Both the position numbers and the translations under genes were made by a program. Under the pieces are notes generated by a model that saw nothing but the letters and a program-made list of their open reading frames with translations, did not search any database and had not been told where the DNA came from. Of a stretch of DNA of 64,000 nucleotides, positions 35,500 to 46,053 are shown piece after piece (positions within the stretch are counted from its first letter, which is position 1; each line of letters begins with the position of its first letter). Source of the DNA: Scenedesmus sp. ARA3 (Eukaryota; Chlorophyta; Chlorophyceae; Sphaeropleales; Scenedesmaceae); the NCBI GenBank assembly GCA_004335835.1, contig RWJK01001849.1, positions 370,049 through 434,048 on the forward strand, read 5' to 3'.

Positions 35500-37852
35500 G
35501 GGGCTTCTTCCTCCCACCGATGTACCCGCTGCCGAGCTACCGAGCTGCAGCAAGCTGCCGGTTCTTAAATTTATACACTAGATAACTTGAATGAACTCTG
35601 TGAATGCAGCTGAGGATACGCTGCTGCAGAGGGTGCTAGCAGGAAAGGACGTTGTAGGCTCCTGCAGGTAGGTGAGGGACGAACGTGACAAACGACGATG
35701 TGCATCAATGCTACCACTAAGATGCGCAGCTGCACTGCGAGTGTATGCAGTTCCGAAGCACTGGCCCTTTGGCCTTTTGCTGAGGGCTCACACACAGGCA
35801 GGCGCACTATCACTAGGAACCACGCGCTTCAACATCAGCATTCCGCAGCATTACATTCCAGCAGAGGTCGCGTATGCATACACGTCACGGAAAGTTCGCA
35901 GTCGGCACTGTCAAAATTGCATAAGCTCGGCGTTCCCTGACCACCAACGGGAGTCTTGCCTCACACAACGATTGCTCACCGTACAAAAGGGCGCTATATG
36001 ATTATTGGAGCGATAAAGTAGTGGATCCCTGCAGTGTCACTGGCAAGCCCTTCAGTTGACCTGTACACGCAGGCACCATTCCCAAAACTGCCGACTGCAC
36101 TAATCTCGTGTAGCTCACATCGCAAATCACAATGTCACATGTGTTTGAAACCTGGCTATCCGAAGTTTTAGAAGTGCATCAAGACTCATGGCCTGTCCCT
36201 CAGGGCCTGTCAACACCCCTTGGACTCCACATCAGATGGTCAACGCTGCAGGCCCTGTCACAGGGCGCAACCACAGTGTGCGCTGGTGCATTGCAATCGC
36301 CACAATGGTGCTGACATGGACACTTACCACCTCGTTACTCCATCTTAGGAGAAACCTGGTGCAATTTCGTATCATGCTGAGACTGCAGTGCATGGCGGCA
36401 GCTGATGGTGGCCCGCACTGCCGCACCGCTGAAAATGTGCACCTGGACAGTAGTCAGCGGCACCGTCAGCTGCCCGCAGTTGGGCAGGGAAGGTCGCTAG
36501 ATCAAGCTGTAAGCGCATGTGTCAGCATATGTGCATGTAAACCTCCGCACGCATGCGGTGATGGAGTGCCTCTGACATGCGTGCAAAGCAAAAGGACGAG
36601 CTTACATGGCTCCTGCTCCAGTGGTTTGAGCAGAGTACGCACTTGTTATCTTGCTGGGCTGCAGTGCTGCCGCCCCAAGCCTCGGCTGGTGCGGTGCACT
36701 GAGGATCATGCCGTGGGGTCATCCCATGACATGGTGCCATACGCAGCGGCAGCAGGGTGCTGTGCAGCCACGCCCGTCAGCAGAGCGCACCCCCAGCTGC
36801 TGAGGGCGGCCAGGTCAAATCTGCCCCAACATCAAACACTTCATCTGGCACAACGCACTTGATGCTCAAGGCTGCTTGCATGCAAGCAAAGCGGTGACGA
36901 CGGCATGCAGCGGGACCAGCTGGGGCACAGCAAAGTATATGAGATTCGAGATGCAGGCATGGTGAGGGGGGCCCTATTTAGATATTTGAGTCAGCAATAT
37001 GTTGCATCGTGCTGCTGCGAACTGTGTTTCCTGCAACTCTCTGCACAGCAGCTGTGCTTCGTCAAGTTGTCATGGCAACAGGCACGCTTAAACTGTAACA
37101 CGCCTGCCGTACAGTCTACCTGAGAGCACTCCGAGCTCAAAACAGCTGCTGTGGTTGTTGCATGAAGTCAGCAGGTGGAGAGGATCAAAGGCCAAAACCG
37201 TGCACCCGCCAGCGTGGCTCCATGGCATCAGATGTAGCTGCTTCTTCCGTTGAACCTCACCCAGCACAACTTCAGGTAGCTTTATCAAAAAAGCTATCCA
37301 TTCTCTTTTGATGCAGTCCGGTCACCGAATTGTTGACAGGCACAGCTGTGCTGGGCTGCAGCACTCAACTCGACAGCATGCCACTCCGAGTGTCAGCAAG
37401 TTGTTGAGTGCCGTCAGCCTGAATTGCAGATAACGAGTAGCCAATGTTCAAGCCATTGTTAAGCCATGTGGTTGTTTTTCAACTGCAGGCAGCGTCGAGG
37501 GTGCAAACGTTGAACACAATTAACCAGGTGATGGGTGCACCACTGAGCGATGGTGCTGACCCAGCACCGCATGATGCTGCTCGTTGCTCGTGCACGTTCT
37601 CTAGCCAGGATGTGAGGGTCCAGGGAGAGCTTCATACACTTGCACAGCACCAAGCAACGTTCAAGGCATGTAGAGCGTAGATTGACAGTAACAGGTAGGG
37701 TTGGGGGTCCTCGGTGAGGGTACAGCAGCACTACCCCCTGCGGTGTCAGCTTGCAAGCAATTGTCGATTATCAACATTGAGCGTGGCAAGAAAAGCTGTG
37801 ATCTTGGTCGGCTGCGTGTAGAAGTAGGGCACGCACTCGCTCACTAGTCGTG
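35500..37852. other. Intergenic between divergent ankyrin-RING and cytochrome c1 genes
   Basis: A 2.35-kb spacer with the two 5' regions at its ends. Less CAG-rich than the genes. Open frames up to 224 codons exist (36188-36862, plus) but have no domains, and frames overlap on several phases. I see no gene. Confidence 0.4.
35568..35576 (-). promoter_or_regulatory. TATA box of the ankyrin-RING gene
   Basis: The minus strand reads TATAAATT about 70 nt upstream of the MGN start codon. Transcription would begin near 35540-35545, so the in-frame ATG at 35553 would not be in the mRNA. This supports the myristoylated start. Confidence 0.5.
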
Positions 37853-39852
37853 ATGCAGACCTCTCGCGGGGCGCTGCTGCGGGCGCTGCGCAGCAGCCTA
37901 ACAGCAGCTCAAGCTGGCACAAATGCAGGAGCAAGCAAGGCATGTTACGTTGGGAGTGGGCTAGATAGTCACAACCAGGAGATCTCGGCGAGCTTTGCCT
38001 GGGCTCCTGACCATCTAGTGACCTGCAGCGCACGCGCAGTAGAACCAGCTTTAGGATCTTTTGTTGGCGTTCAGCAGGCGAGCTAGCAGCAGCACTGTAG
38101 GTCATTGGTGCAGGATTCTGAGCAGTAGGAGACTTTCGTGCTTGCAGGCTCTCTCAACAGCAGCTGGCGCAGAGGCAGGCACATCTCGTGCCTCATGGCT
38201 GGCAGGCATGGCAGGGACCCTTGCTGGCCTAGCAGGTGGGTCAACAGCAGCACCCGGCTGCAGCATGCTTAGCAGCAGCAGCTCCGGCAGCAGCATGACA
38301 GGCGCCAAATGTAGGCAGCGGCTTGCAGCACTGGGATGTGTTCAAGGGAGCATTTGACTCACACCACTAGAATTGCGGCAGTGGGTGGTTTGAAGCACAA
38401 GCTCAAAGCTATCTCAAGCGCCCAAAGAGCAGCAAGCGACGAAGCAGCATGCACACTCGTGCAGCAATGACACCGGCCATCTAGCAAGCAATTTCAGTGG
38501 AGCGCACTACAGCACTACATGCGTGCTAGCTACAAATAAGGAGCAGCACACACACCAAACATGCTTGCCCTAGCTTTCTGCACACACATGCTGCCGCAGC
38601 CACGTGCACGGCACTGTATCGCCTGGTGCACGCCCTAGGAATATGCTCAGCACACCCCGCACCTGGCACAGAGCACAATCAATTCCTGCAAACGCGCACG
38701 TACTCTGCACCTGGCACACCATCATTACATTTGCCTGTCCTGCAAACGCGCCATGTGTGATGTGTCCAGGCTGCAGCTGGGTTGCTGCTGCTGACCACGA
38801 GGGCGAGCACGGCCTCTCATCTGTTGCATGGCCGTGGAGCCATGAGGGCATGACAGAGAGCTACGACCACGCAGCAATCAGGAGGGGCTTCCAGGTGTAC
38901 CAGCAGGTGCGGCAGCGTGATACACAGCATAGCATGGGGTCAACAACAAGCTGCTGTTGACATCGAGATTTTGGGCTGGGACATGAGCAGCAGCAGCCAG
39001 CAGCCATGCACAGCTGCAGCTGTGCTGCTGCTGCTTGCAGTGGAGTAGGGGCAGCGGCAGGGCGCCAGGCTGCAGGCAGGACAGGGTGAGGTGCAGCAGC
39101 GCTTGCAGGAAGTGTGTTGCAAGGCATGCCGGCAGTACCGAGGTGTGGATGGAGCTGCAGCCTGCTGGAGACTGTTGTTGCTGCGCAAATCCAGTGCGCT
39201 CCAGGCAGGAAATAGGGCGCAGCAGCAGCCTGCCATTCGCAGCAGCTGGACAGCAGCTATAGTTCTATCCCAGTGGCAGCTTAGAGGAGAAGAGGGGTTT
39301 GCATGGTGCATGCGCAGGCAGCTACGCTGCAATGAAACACAGCATGCGGGTGCGATGCAGCACAAGCTGCTTGCCGCGGCACCCGCTGAGCTGCTGTGAG
39401 AGGCAGCTGGATGCAGCGTAATGCCCTGACAGGCAGCTGACACAAACTGGAGCGCAGCGGCTGTGCTTGTGCACATGGCAGCAGCATGCTGTTGCAGCTG
39501 GTTGATGCAGGAGCAGCAGCTGCACGCCAGCAAGAGAGCATAATGTTTTGCGAGGTGCAGGAGCATCTATGTTCCTTGAGCGCTCCGCAGGAGCGCAGAC
39601 GTGTAAACTTGCACAGAGTGCGCAGTGAATTGCGCACAGCAGCACAGCTGTGGTGGCTTTCCTCGGCATGCTGCCATACCCATGCATACTGCCGACTCAG
39701 AATGCATATGCGCACTCACACCGCATTCTGTGTGTGTGTGTGGGTGTGGGTGTGGGTGTGGGTGTGGGTGTGGGTGTGGGTGTGGGTGTGGGTNNNNNNN
39801 NNNNNNNNNNNNNNNNNNNNNNNNNNNNNNNNNNNNNNNNNNNNNNNNNNNN

Positions 39853-39914
<62 letters not shown>

Positions 39915-41705
39915 TGCAATGCTGCAATGCTGCAATGCTGCAATGCTGCAATGCTGCAATGCTGCAATGCCTGGAGTACATCCACCGCCACATGCTGCAG
40001 GCTCAGCATGCACGTGTGCACTCACGCCGTGTCTGTCTGTCAGTCTGACAGTCTCCTGCACCGCTGCTGTGCCGTGTCGCACACTGCAGGTGTGTGCTGC
40101 CTGCCACAGCATGGAGTACATCCACTACCGTGACCTGGTGGGCGTGTGCTACACTGAGGAGGAGGTCAAGGCCATGGCTGCTGAGGTGGAGGTGAGGCGC
40201 TGAGGCAACTGGAGCAGCAGCACAGCAGCAGTGCTGTGAGCTGCTAACAGCAGCAGCAGCTTGCAGCAGCAGCAGTCACAGCAGCAGCCGAGTCACGGTT
40301 GGGCAGGGGTGGATGGCACAGGAAGGCCTGGCAGGTAGCACTTGTAAGAGCCATTCTGCTAATCATCAGCGCGCAGTATGCTGCACAGCACTGCCAAGTC
40401 AGCAGGCGCCTGTGCGGACGGTGATGCGCTTGGCTGGGCGTCTTGCACACACAGGTGCAGCAGCGCATGGAAGCAGCAGGTGCTCAGCTGCCAACCGGCA
40501 GGCAGTTCGCAGGCAGTTGGCACTGCATGACACACAGGTACCCTGAGCAACCAGACCCCGCACCTGCCGTTGCTGCTGAAATATCATCTTGCCCGTGTTG
40601 CCATGCTTCGCGCACACCAGGTGGTTGACGGCCCCAACGATGAGGGCGAGATGTTTGAGCGCCCAGGCCGCCTCAGTGACCCGCTGCCGCGCCCATACGA
40701 CAATGAGCAGGCTGCGCGCTACGCCAACGGCGGTGCGTACCCGCCCGACCTGTCGCTGATGACCAACGCTCGCCCCAACGGCCAGAACTACCTGTTCTCG
40801 CTGCTGCTGGGATACAAGGAGCCGCCGGCAGGCGTCAGCGTGAGTGGCAGCTCTATGAACTGCATGTATGCTGGCTAGCTGGTTATGGGGAACGGCATTG
40901 AACATAGCGCACCGGCCCGTCGTGTGTTGGTTCACGTCCTGGCATGCACGTGAAGCACCGAATCCCGCGCGGGCGATTCCAATGCAAGTGCTTGCCTGGT
41001 TAAGCTAGCACCGGCGCGGCTTGCGCACTGTCTGTTTGGCTGCACTGCTGACATGCTGCTGCTGCTGCTGCTCTTCCCACCTCGTGCCGCAGGTGCGTGA
41101 GGGCCTGTACTACAACCCCTACTTCCCTGGTGGCGCCATTGCCATGCCCCGCATGCTGGCAGATGGCGGTGTGGAGTACGACGATGGCACACCCAGCAAC
41201 AGCTCGCAGCAGGCTAAGGTGAGGCAGGCGGCCGGCGGCGGGTTTGATGATAGTGGCGGCTTGTGCCTGAGCATGGGGGTCGGTGCATGTGCTTGTTGGG
41301 TTGTCAGCTCTACTGTGCAGCTGGCAAGAGCCGTCAGCGCTGCCTGTGGTTGCGCTGGCACGCTGGCCTCTTCTTCATCAGCGCTGCAAGGGTGTCATGG
41401 GGGCGCCCTCTCATCCCCATCGCTGCCTCCTTTCCCAGACACCACGCCTCTTGAGTTTCAGGTGATGAGACCTGTCTGCTGAGCACTGCTGCCTGCTGTG
41501 CTTTGCCTGTACCCCACCCTTGCCCGTGCAGGACGTGACCACCTTCCTGGCGTGGGCTGCCAGCCCAGAGCAGGATGAGCGCAAGCTGATGGGCATCAAG
41601 GCCATGACGCTGATCGCCATCATGTGGACCTACGCCATCTACCAGAAGCGCCTGCGCTGGTCCACACTCAAGAGCAGGAAGGTCATTGTGGATGTCATCA
41701 ACTAA
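37853..41705 (+). CDS. CYC1: Cytochrome c1, haem protein of mitochondrial complex III
   Basis: Seven exons: 37853-37939, 38148-38235, 38770-38906, 40090-40191, 40621-40839, 41093-41218, 41532-41705, giving about 310 aa. The start ([19 protein letters not shown]) is a basic amphipathic mitochondrial presequence, followed by a hydrophobic sorting segment ([15 protein letters not shown]). Cyt c1 blocks follow: [16 protein letters not shown], the covalent haem site CAACH (106-110), [69 protein letters not shown] and [17 protein letters not shown], whose Met (~229) is the likely axial ligand. The C-terminus has the inner-membrane anchor ([19 protein letters not shown]) and a basic tail. It passes electrons from the Rieske centre to cytochrome c. 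The first donor is unclear: AAG|gcatgt at 37939 (a GC donor) or TAC|gttggg at 37948; both keep frame. Confidence 0.95.
39728..39968. repeat. Compound satellite block with assembly gap in cytochrome c1 intron 3
   Basis: A (GGTGTG)n array runs from ~39730 to 39793. Then come 59 N, then (GCGT)n from 39853 to ~39914, then seven copies of the 8-mer GCTGCAAT to ~39968. The gap falls where one array turns into another, so its true length is unknown. Confidence 0.95.
39794..39852. other. Assembly gap (59 N)
   Basis: Run of undetermined bases inside intron 3 (38907-40089) of cytochrome c1. It does not touch an exon. Confidence 1.
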
Positions 41706-42855
41706 AGCTACAGCAGTGTAGCGGAGCAGCAGCAAGCACTTCACGAAGGGAGTTGGACTTGCAGTTGTGTGCTCAGGCATGCCCCGCTGGGGCCCAGCAG
41801 CTGGGTCTGGGTAGGGCTGCTGCTGCTGTGGCTGACGCTGGAGCGTCTGGGAAGTGGCGCACTTTGGGCGCAACAAAATCGTGTGTGTTGCTGACGATGT
41901 GGTTGTGTTGATGGTTGCTGCCTTCAGGGAGTTCGCTGGGCAGGGGTGTTTCAAACACCAAAGGTTGCCAGCTGCATTGATCGGTGGAGCAGAGTGTTTT
42001 TGCTGTTGCTATCCTGCACATGGCAGGCACTGTAGTGTTGTTGTACTGGAGCAGTCGCTTGTTGGGGCAGGCGCTGCAGGTGCAGCTGTGTGAAGTGCTG
42101 GCAACGCCCCTGCATGCCCTGGGATACTGTGTGCCACAGGGTTGGGTGATCCAGAGCATGAGTTGAGCTGAAATGGATTGCCTGGTCTCCAGCCTGAGGC
42201 CTAGGCATGCTCACATTGTGTTTTGTTGTTACGATCATACTGCAAACCTTTGCAGGGGTGTCTTGCGTGCGTTTTTGCTTAACAAACTGAGCCAATGACG
42301 GCACGCAGTGCTGAGATGCATCCATATGGCTTCAAGCGTAAGAAGTTGAATGGGGGCTCGCGCCAGGAACCTCCAGCTGACTGCAGTTTCGTATTCCGCC
42401 TTGCCAAAGCCAGCCTGACAACGGCCGCAATGCACATGCCCTGCTGTAAGCCCTCCAGCTGACAGGCGGCGCAAGACGCGCAGCACCATACCTATGTATA
42501 CATGGGCCATGGTGCTAGCATATCAACACTGCAAAGCCAGCTGCAAACAAATTGTGTCACATGCTGCACAGACGAATACCGGCGGTAGCACGGAGCCACT
42601 GCGCCTGATGCCACACCAGCTGCAGAGCACTTGCATGCAGATTGCAGATTGCAGCAAGATAATGTTCACTGCATCTCTTTACTCACGACTACCTGCCAGG
42701 ACCCGGGGTTTAGCAAACCACAAAACATAGCAAAATGCGCCGCACAAGCTTTTGCTGTAATGTGATGATGATGATGATGCGCCCCACCAGCTGTGGGTCG
42801 CCGCCGCGGCCAATAGACAAAGCTCAGGGGGGCCCCCTGTAACCCTAAACCTGGT
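41706..42855. other. Intergenic between convergent genes
   Basis: Contains the 3' UTRs of cytochrome c1 (plus) and of the membrane protein gene (minus). A GATGATGATGATG tract lies near 42763. No further gene is visible. Confidence 0.45.
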
Positions 42856-44211
42856 TTACAGCTCAGTGCTGCCAAAGCGCTTGCGGATGCACACCTCACG
42901 CGTCCTCATCTCAGCAAGCAAGCCCTGAAACACGGTGCTCAGGCTGTCTGCCTCTGCGGCCAGTGCTGTGGCCTGGTGACCCCCCGCGCTCTTCCCCAGC
43001 ACAGCCTGCATCTGCTCCAGGCGCTGCAGCTCCTCGGCAACCAAGCCCATGTTGCGGCGCCGGGTTGCGGAATCATCTATCACATGGTCTCGGATGATGC
43101 CCAGCCACTGCACAGATGCTACTCCCACCCCCACTACATAGGCAGCAGCAACTGCCAGCCAGCTGCCCAGGTACTCAATGAGCACCAGGTGCGCCAGCAA
43201 GAAGACTGTCAAGTGGCCGTAGGACGTCCCCGCCACCCTCCAGCGTGAAGTGGCCCACTCGGCCCCAAGGTAGTCAGCCAAGCCAAAGCAGTACACCTGT
43301 CACGGGCAATCAATGCATTGTGTGAGTGCCGGGCTCCGTTTAGGCCGCTGCAGTAGAGGAGGAAAGATTGACATGTATGCAGAGCATGGCGAGCCCGGTC
43401 ATGCACAAGTCGCAACACCATCTACCTCTGCAATCACAGCGGTACAAGGCAGTGTATCCAGTTGCCAGCACACATGCTTGACCAAGCTCATGAGCTGAAC
43501 AGCTGCAAACCCATCACGTGCTTGCAACATCGAGGGTGCAACAGGTATGATCATTAGTCAAGCCCAGAACCAGGTCCTCACCTTCACTGGCTGCATGGCA
43601 CGCTTGTAGGGCCCCACAAGGCCACGCATGGTAGCAAGACCGTCTTCAATCTGGCCCAGTGTCATGTTTGACAGCTCAGCATCTGGAAGCCCCAGTGCAG
43701 CGACGATCACCACAAAGCAAAGCACCAGTGACATATAATGAAAAGGCATACAGGAATTGTGCTTGGGCAGACTTGATCTGTACGCAATGGCTGTTGCTAA
43801 CGCCGTGTCTCTTTCTTTCACGGCGCTGCCTTGCTAGCAAGACCATACAGGTGGATCTATAGACCATCGCGCCCGTTTGGTTGCCAGAATGTGAAGGTTG
43901 AGTAAGGCATCTGGTCGCGTGTGTAATCCAACCCGCCGTTCCAGGTCAGCAGCCTGTGCCAGCAGCATCATGCACCCCTGCAGCATACCTGCTGTTTCCC
44001 AAGGTTTTATATGCACTGACGCTGCTGTTGTACTGCAGCATCCTTGCAGGCCTGCTGCTACATTGCGTGTAGCTCATGAGATAACCGCTTTGACTTAACA
44101 AGCTGTCCCTCTGCATAGCAACGGCAGCACCCTGGTCGCTGCGTGCCATTCAGCCGCACCTGCACCAGCCTGCCCCTGCATCAGCAGCACTTGTTCGGAT
44201 TGCAGCGCCAT
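42856..44211 (-). CDS. Unknown membrane protein with coiled coil
   Basis: The last exon (42856-43296) is secure: it opens after gtgacag and encodes VYCFGLADYLGAEWATS, two strongly hydrophobic spans (HLTVFLLAHLVLIEYLGSWL and AVAAAYVVGVGVASVQWLGI) and a helical tail (NMGLVAEELQRLEQMQAVLG). The preceding exon ends at 43582 (RGLVGPYKRAMQPVK|gtgagg). Further upstream I propose 43933-43991 (AGMLQGCMMLLAQAADLERR) and 44160-44211 (MALQSEQVLLMQGQAGA); with 43582-43650 these keep frame, for about 206 aa. The middle is uncertain: an acceptor at 43683 would add DAELSNMTLGQ but needs a different partner. I do not recognise the family. A helix-rich N-terminus, a membrane hairpin and a second coil are all that can be said. 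Confidence 0.55.
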
Positions 44212-44610
44212 CTGTCCAACAGCTCCTGCTTCACTGACTTTTCACTCCAGTAATACTTGTGTTACCTGCGTATAAACACAGATTGGCGAGAGTGTCTGAT
44301 GCCCCAACTTGCAGGTCTACTCGAAATTTAAGTGTGGTGAACACTACAGCTGCATACGTCTTGTGTCCTGTACCAAGGAAGAGGCCAAGCGACAAAATGG
44401 TTTTTGCTGCTCACGTGAAGATTCAACAAGCCTAGCGAGGCGTGAGCGACTGCCAGGGCACCTGGTGCTGGTGTACTTTGGCTTCGCAGGTGATGAACAA
44501 CAGCTGTGAATCGACCGGCAGAGACACCGGAATTGATGCAACGACAACCGATCGCCTGATGCTTAAGATATTGACACGTGACAGTCAGATGCTGTGATGG
44601 TCTGAGCATA

Positions 44611-44677
44611 CGACCCCCGGGGGTCGGACCTTGGACTCTTACCCCCGATCTCTAAGTTGAGTGTCGGACCTTCGACT
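44611..44677. repeat. Palindrome plus direct repeat
   Basis: cgacccccgggggtcg is a perfect 16-bp palindrome at 44611-44626. It overlaps the first of two copies of gtcggacctt(g/c)gact (44623-44637 and 44663-44677). Such a layout can mark the end of a mobile element, but I found no matching partner end. Confidence 0.6.
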
Positions 44678-44989
44678 TCAACTCCTATCAATAGTTCGTA
44701 CAGGAACACTGCTCGACGCCAGCACTGTTAACAAGCACATATTAGCCTGTAAAGTACTCCGAGACATGCATATCAAACCTGGTGTTGAACTGCTGGTGCC
44801 TGTGCTTCTGCCATTGCAGCAATGTTACGTTCCTGGCTGTGGCACTCAGGTTTCTCAGGGCTTCCTTCTCGGGCCCTGGATGCCTCTGACTGTGATTGGA
44901 AAGCCACATATCTGTCCATATACAAGAGTGGCAGTGATCTCATGTAAACGGGTTATGTCTGCGTAGTTGCGACAGGGCCGGCCAGTCAG

Positions 44990-45161
44990 CCGCCAGGAAT
45001 CTCCTCAGGAACCAACAGGTCAGAGACCTTCCACCAGATCCTCACGTGCAGGCTGGCTTATGCCGCTGCCACGCTTCAGTCTCGCCTCACTGCTTTGAAC
45101 TCCCACCATCGGGCGCCATGGGGTGACTGGTTTGCGCGGCTGGGCCAGTTTGAGGCGTAGC
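44990..45161 (+). pseudogene. Possible remnant of a mobile-element protein
   Basis: A plus-strand frame reads ISSGTNRSETFHQILTCRLA and APWGDWFARLGQFEA before a stop at about 45160. A G-T-x-x-x-E-x-F-H motif of this kind occurs in some transposase-associated proteins. The frame has no supported start or splice sites, and neighbouring frames continue with protein-like composition (AGRLIYSVSCHVIVKSMSG, ~45255). The call is weak. Confidence 0.25.
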
Positions 45162-45615
45162 AGGCCGGAGCAGCCATTGACTGCTGCACCATAGCAGCTT
45201 GGTGGCCCAGCTCAGCTGTACCAGCTGCTATGGTTGCCAACGCCCATGATGATGCTGGCAGGCTCATCTACTCCGTCAGCTGTCACGTAATCGTGAAGTC
45301 AATGTCTGGTGCTGGCCGTGGGTCTGTGGTGTATGGGTTGGGGCTCCACATGCTGAGCCGCGCCTTGCTGCCGCTGACAGGCCGGAACGGCTTCACTGCT
45401 GCATGCTCCTTTGCATGGTACTGCAGACGCACAGCCAAAGCAGCAAACAATCTCAGCGCACTTCTTCAGAGCAAGTACAATTGCTTTCACGCTGCTTGGC
45501 CGTGCACGAGACGAGTGATTGGTGGCAGACCATTAGGCAGCTAGCGCATGCCATCATCGCATCCAGTAGCAGTGTGGCGTTCAGTGCAGATCATACCCCC
45601 CCTACTTGCGCTTCT

Positions 45616-46014
45616 TCAGGCTGTCCCTCTCACCTTTGCCTCCTTGACAGGGTCAGGCACGTAGTTCCTGCCCACGTGGCTGATCACGCAGAAGGCAGCA
45701 CCCTGCTTGGGGGGGCTGCTGGGGCGCCACGGCCCCGACTGCGGCCGCTGACGCTCACGCGGCGCACTGCTGGCACGCACCCTGCCATTGCTGCTGCTGC
45801 TGCCGGCTGCACCGCTCGAGCTGCTGCTGCGGCCTGCGCATCGACAGCAACCAAACGGGAAGCAAAGGCGTCACAAGTGACAGCCCCAGCGCAAACATGT
45901 AGAGCGGCAGCATCACTTGCAGGACTGCTGCAACCATGTTCATAAAAGAGCGGGCCAGCACATGGGCAGCACACGCAAGCTGCTGGTGAAGCGCTATCTG
46001 CCTGCAGCTTCAAG

Positions 46015-46053
<39 letters not shown>

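Larger units (their letters stand above)
44212..45615. other. Intergenic with palindrome and decayed mobile-element-like frame
   Basis: The stretch differs from its neighbours: CAG repeats are few. It holds a perfect palindrome (44611-44626), a repeated gtcggacctt(g/c)gact word (44623 and 44663) and a broken plus-strand frame near 44990-45160. See the separate entries. Nothing else is supported. Confidence 0.4.

Noticed and set aside
35500..35553. Earlier ATG for the ankyrin-RING gene at 35553
   Set aside because: A TATA box at ~35570 would put transcription start below it, and the MGN start fits the myristoylated family.
36188..36862. Plus-strand frame of 224 codons upstream of cytochrome c1
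   Set aside because: Composition is like random reading of this locus and no motif or homology is visible.
39853..39968. Regular short repeats as a CRISPR-like array
   Set aside because: They are simple 4- and 8-bp satellites without spacers in a eukaryotic intron.
39486..40203. Open frames running through the N gap
   Set aside because: They arise from satellite sequence and undefined bases within a cytochrome c1 intron.
42838..42850. ccctaaac word like a plant-type telomere unit
   Set aside because: A single unit without tandem copies is chance.
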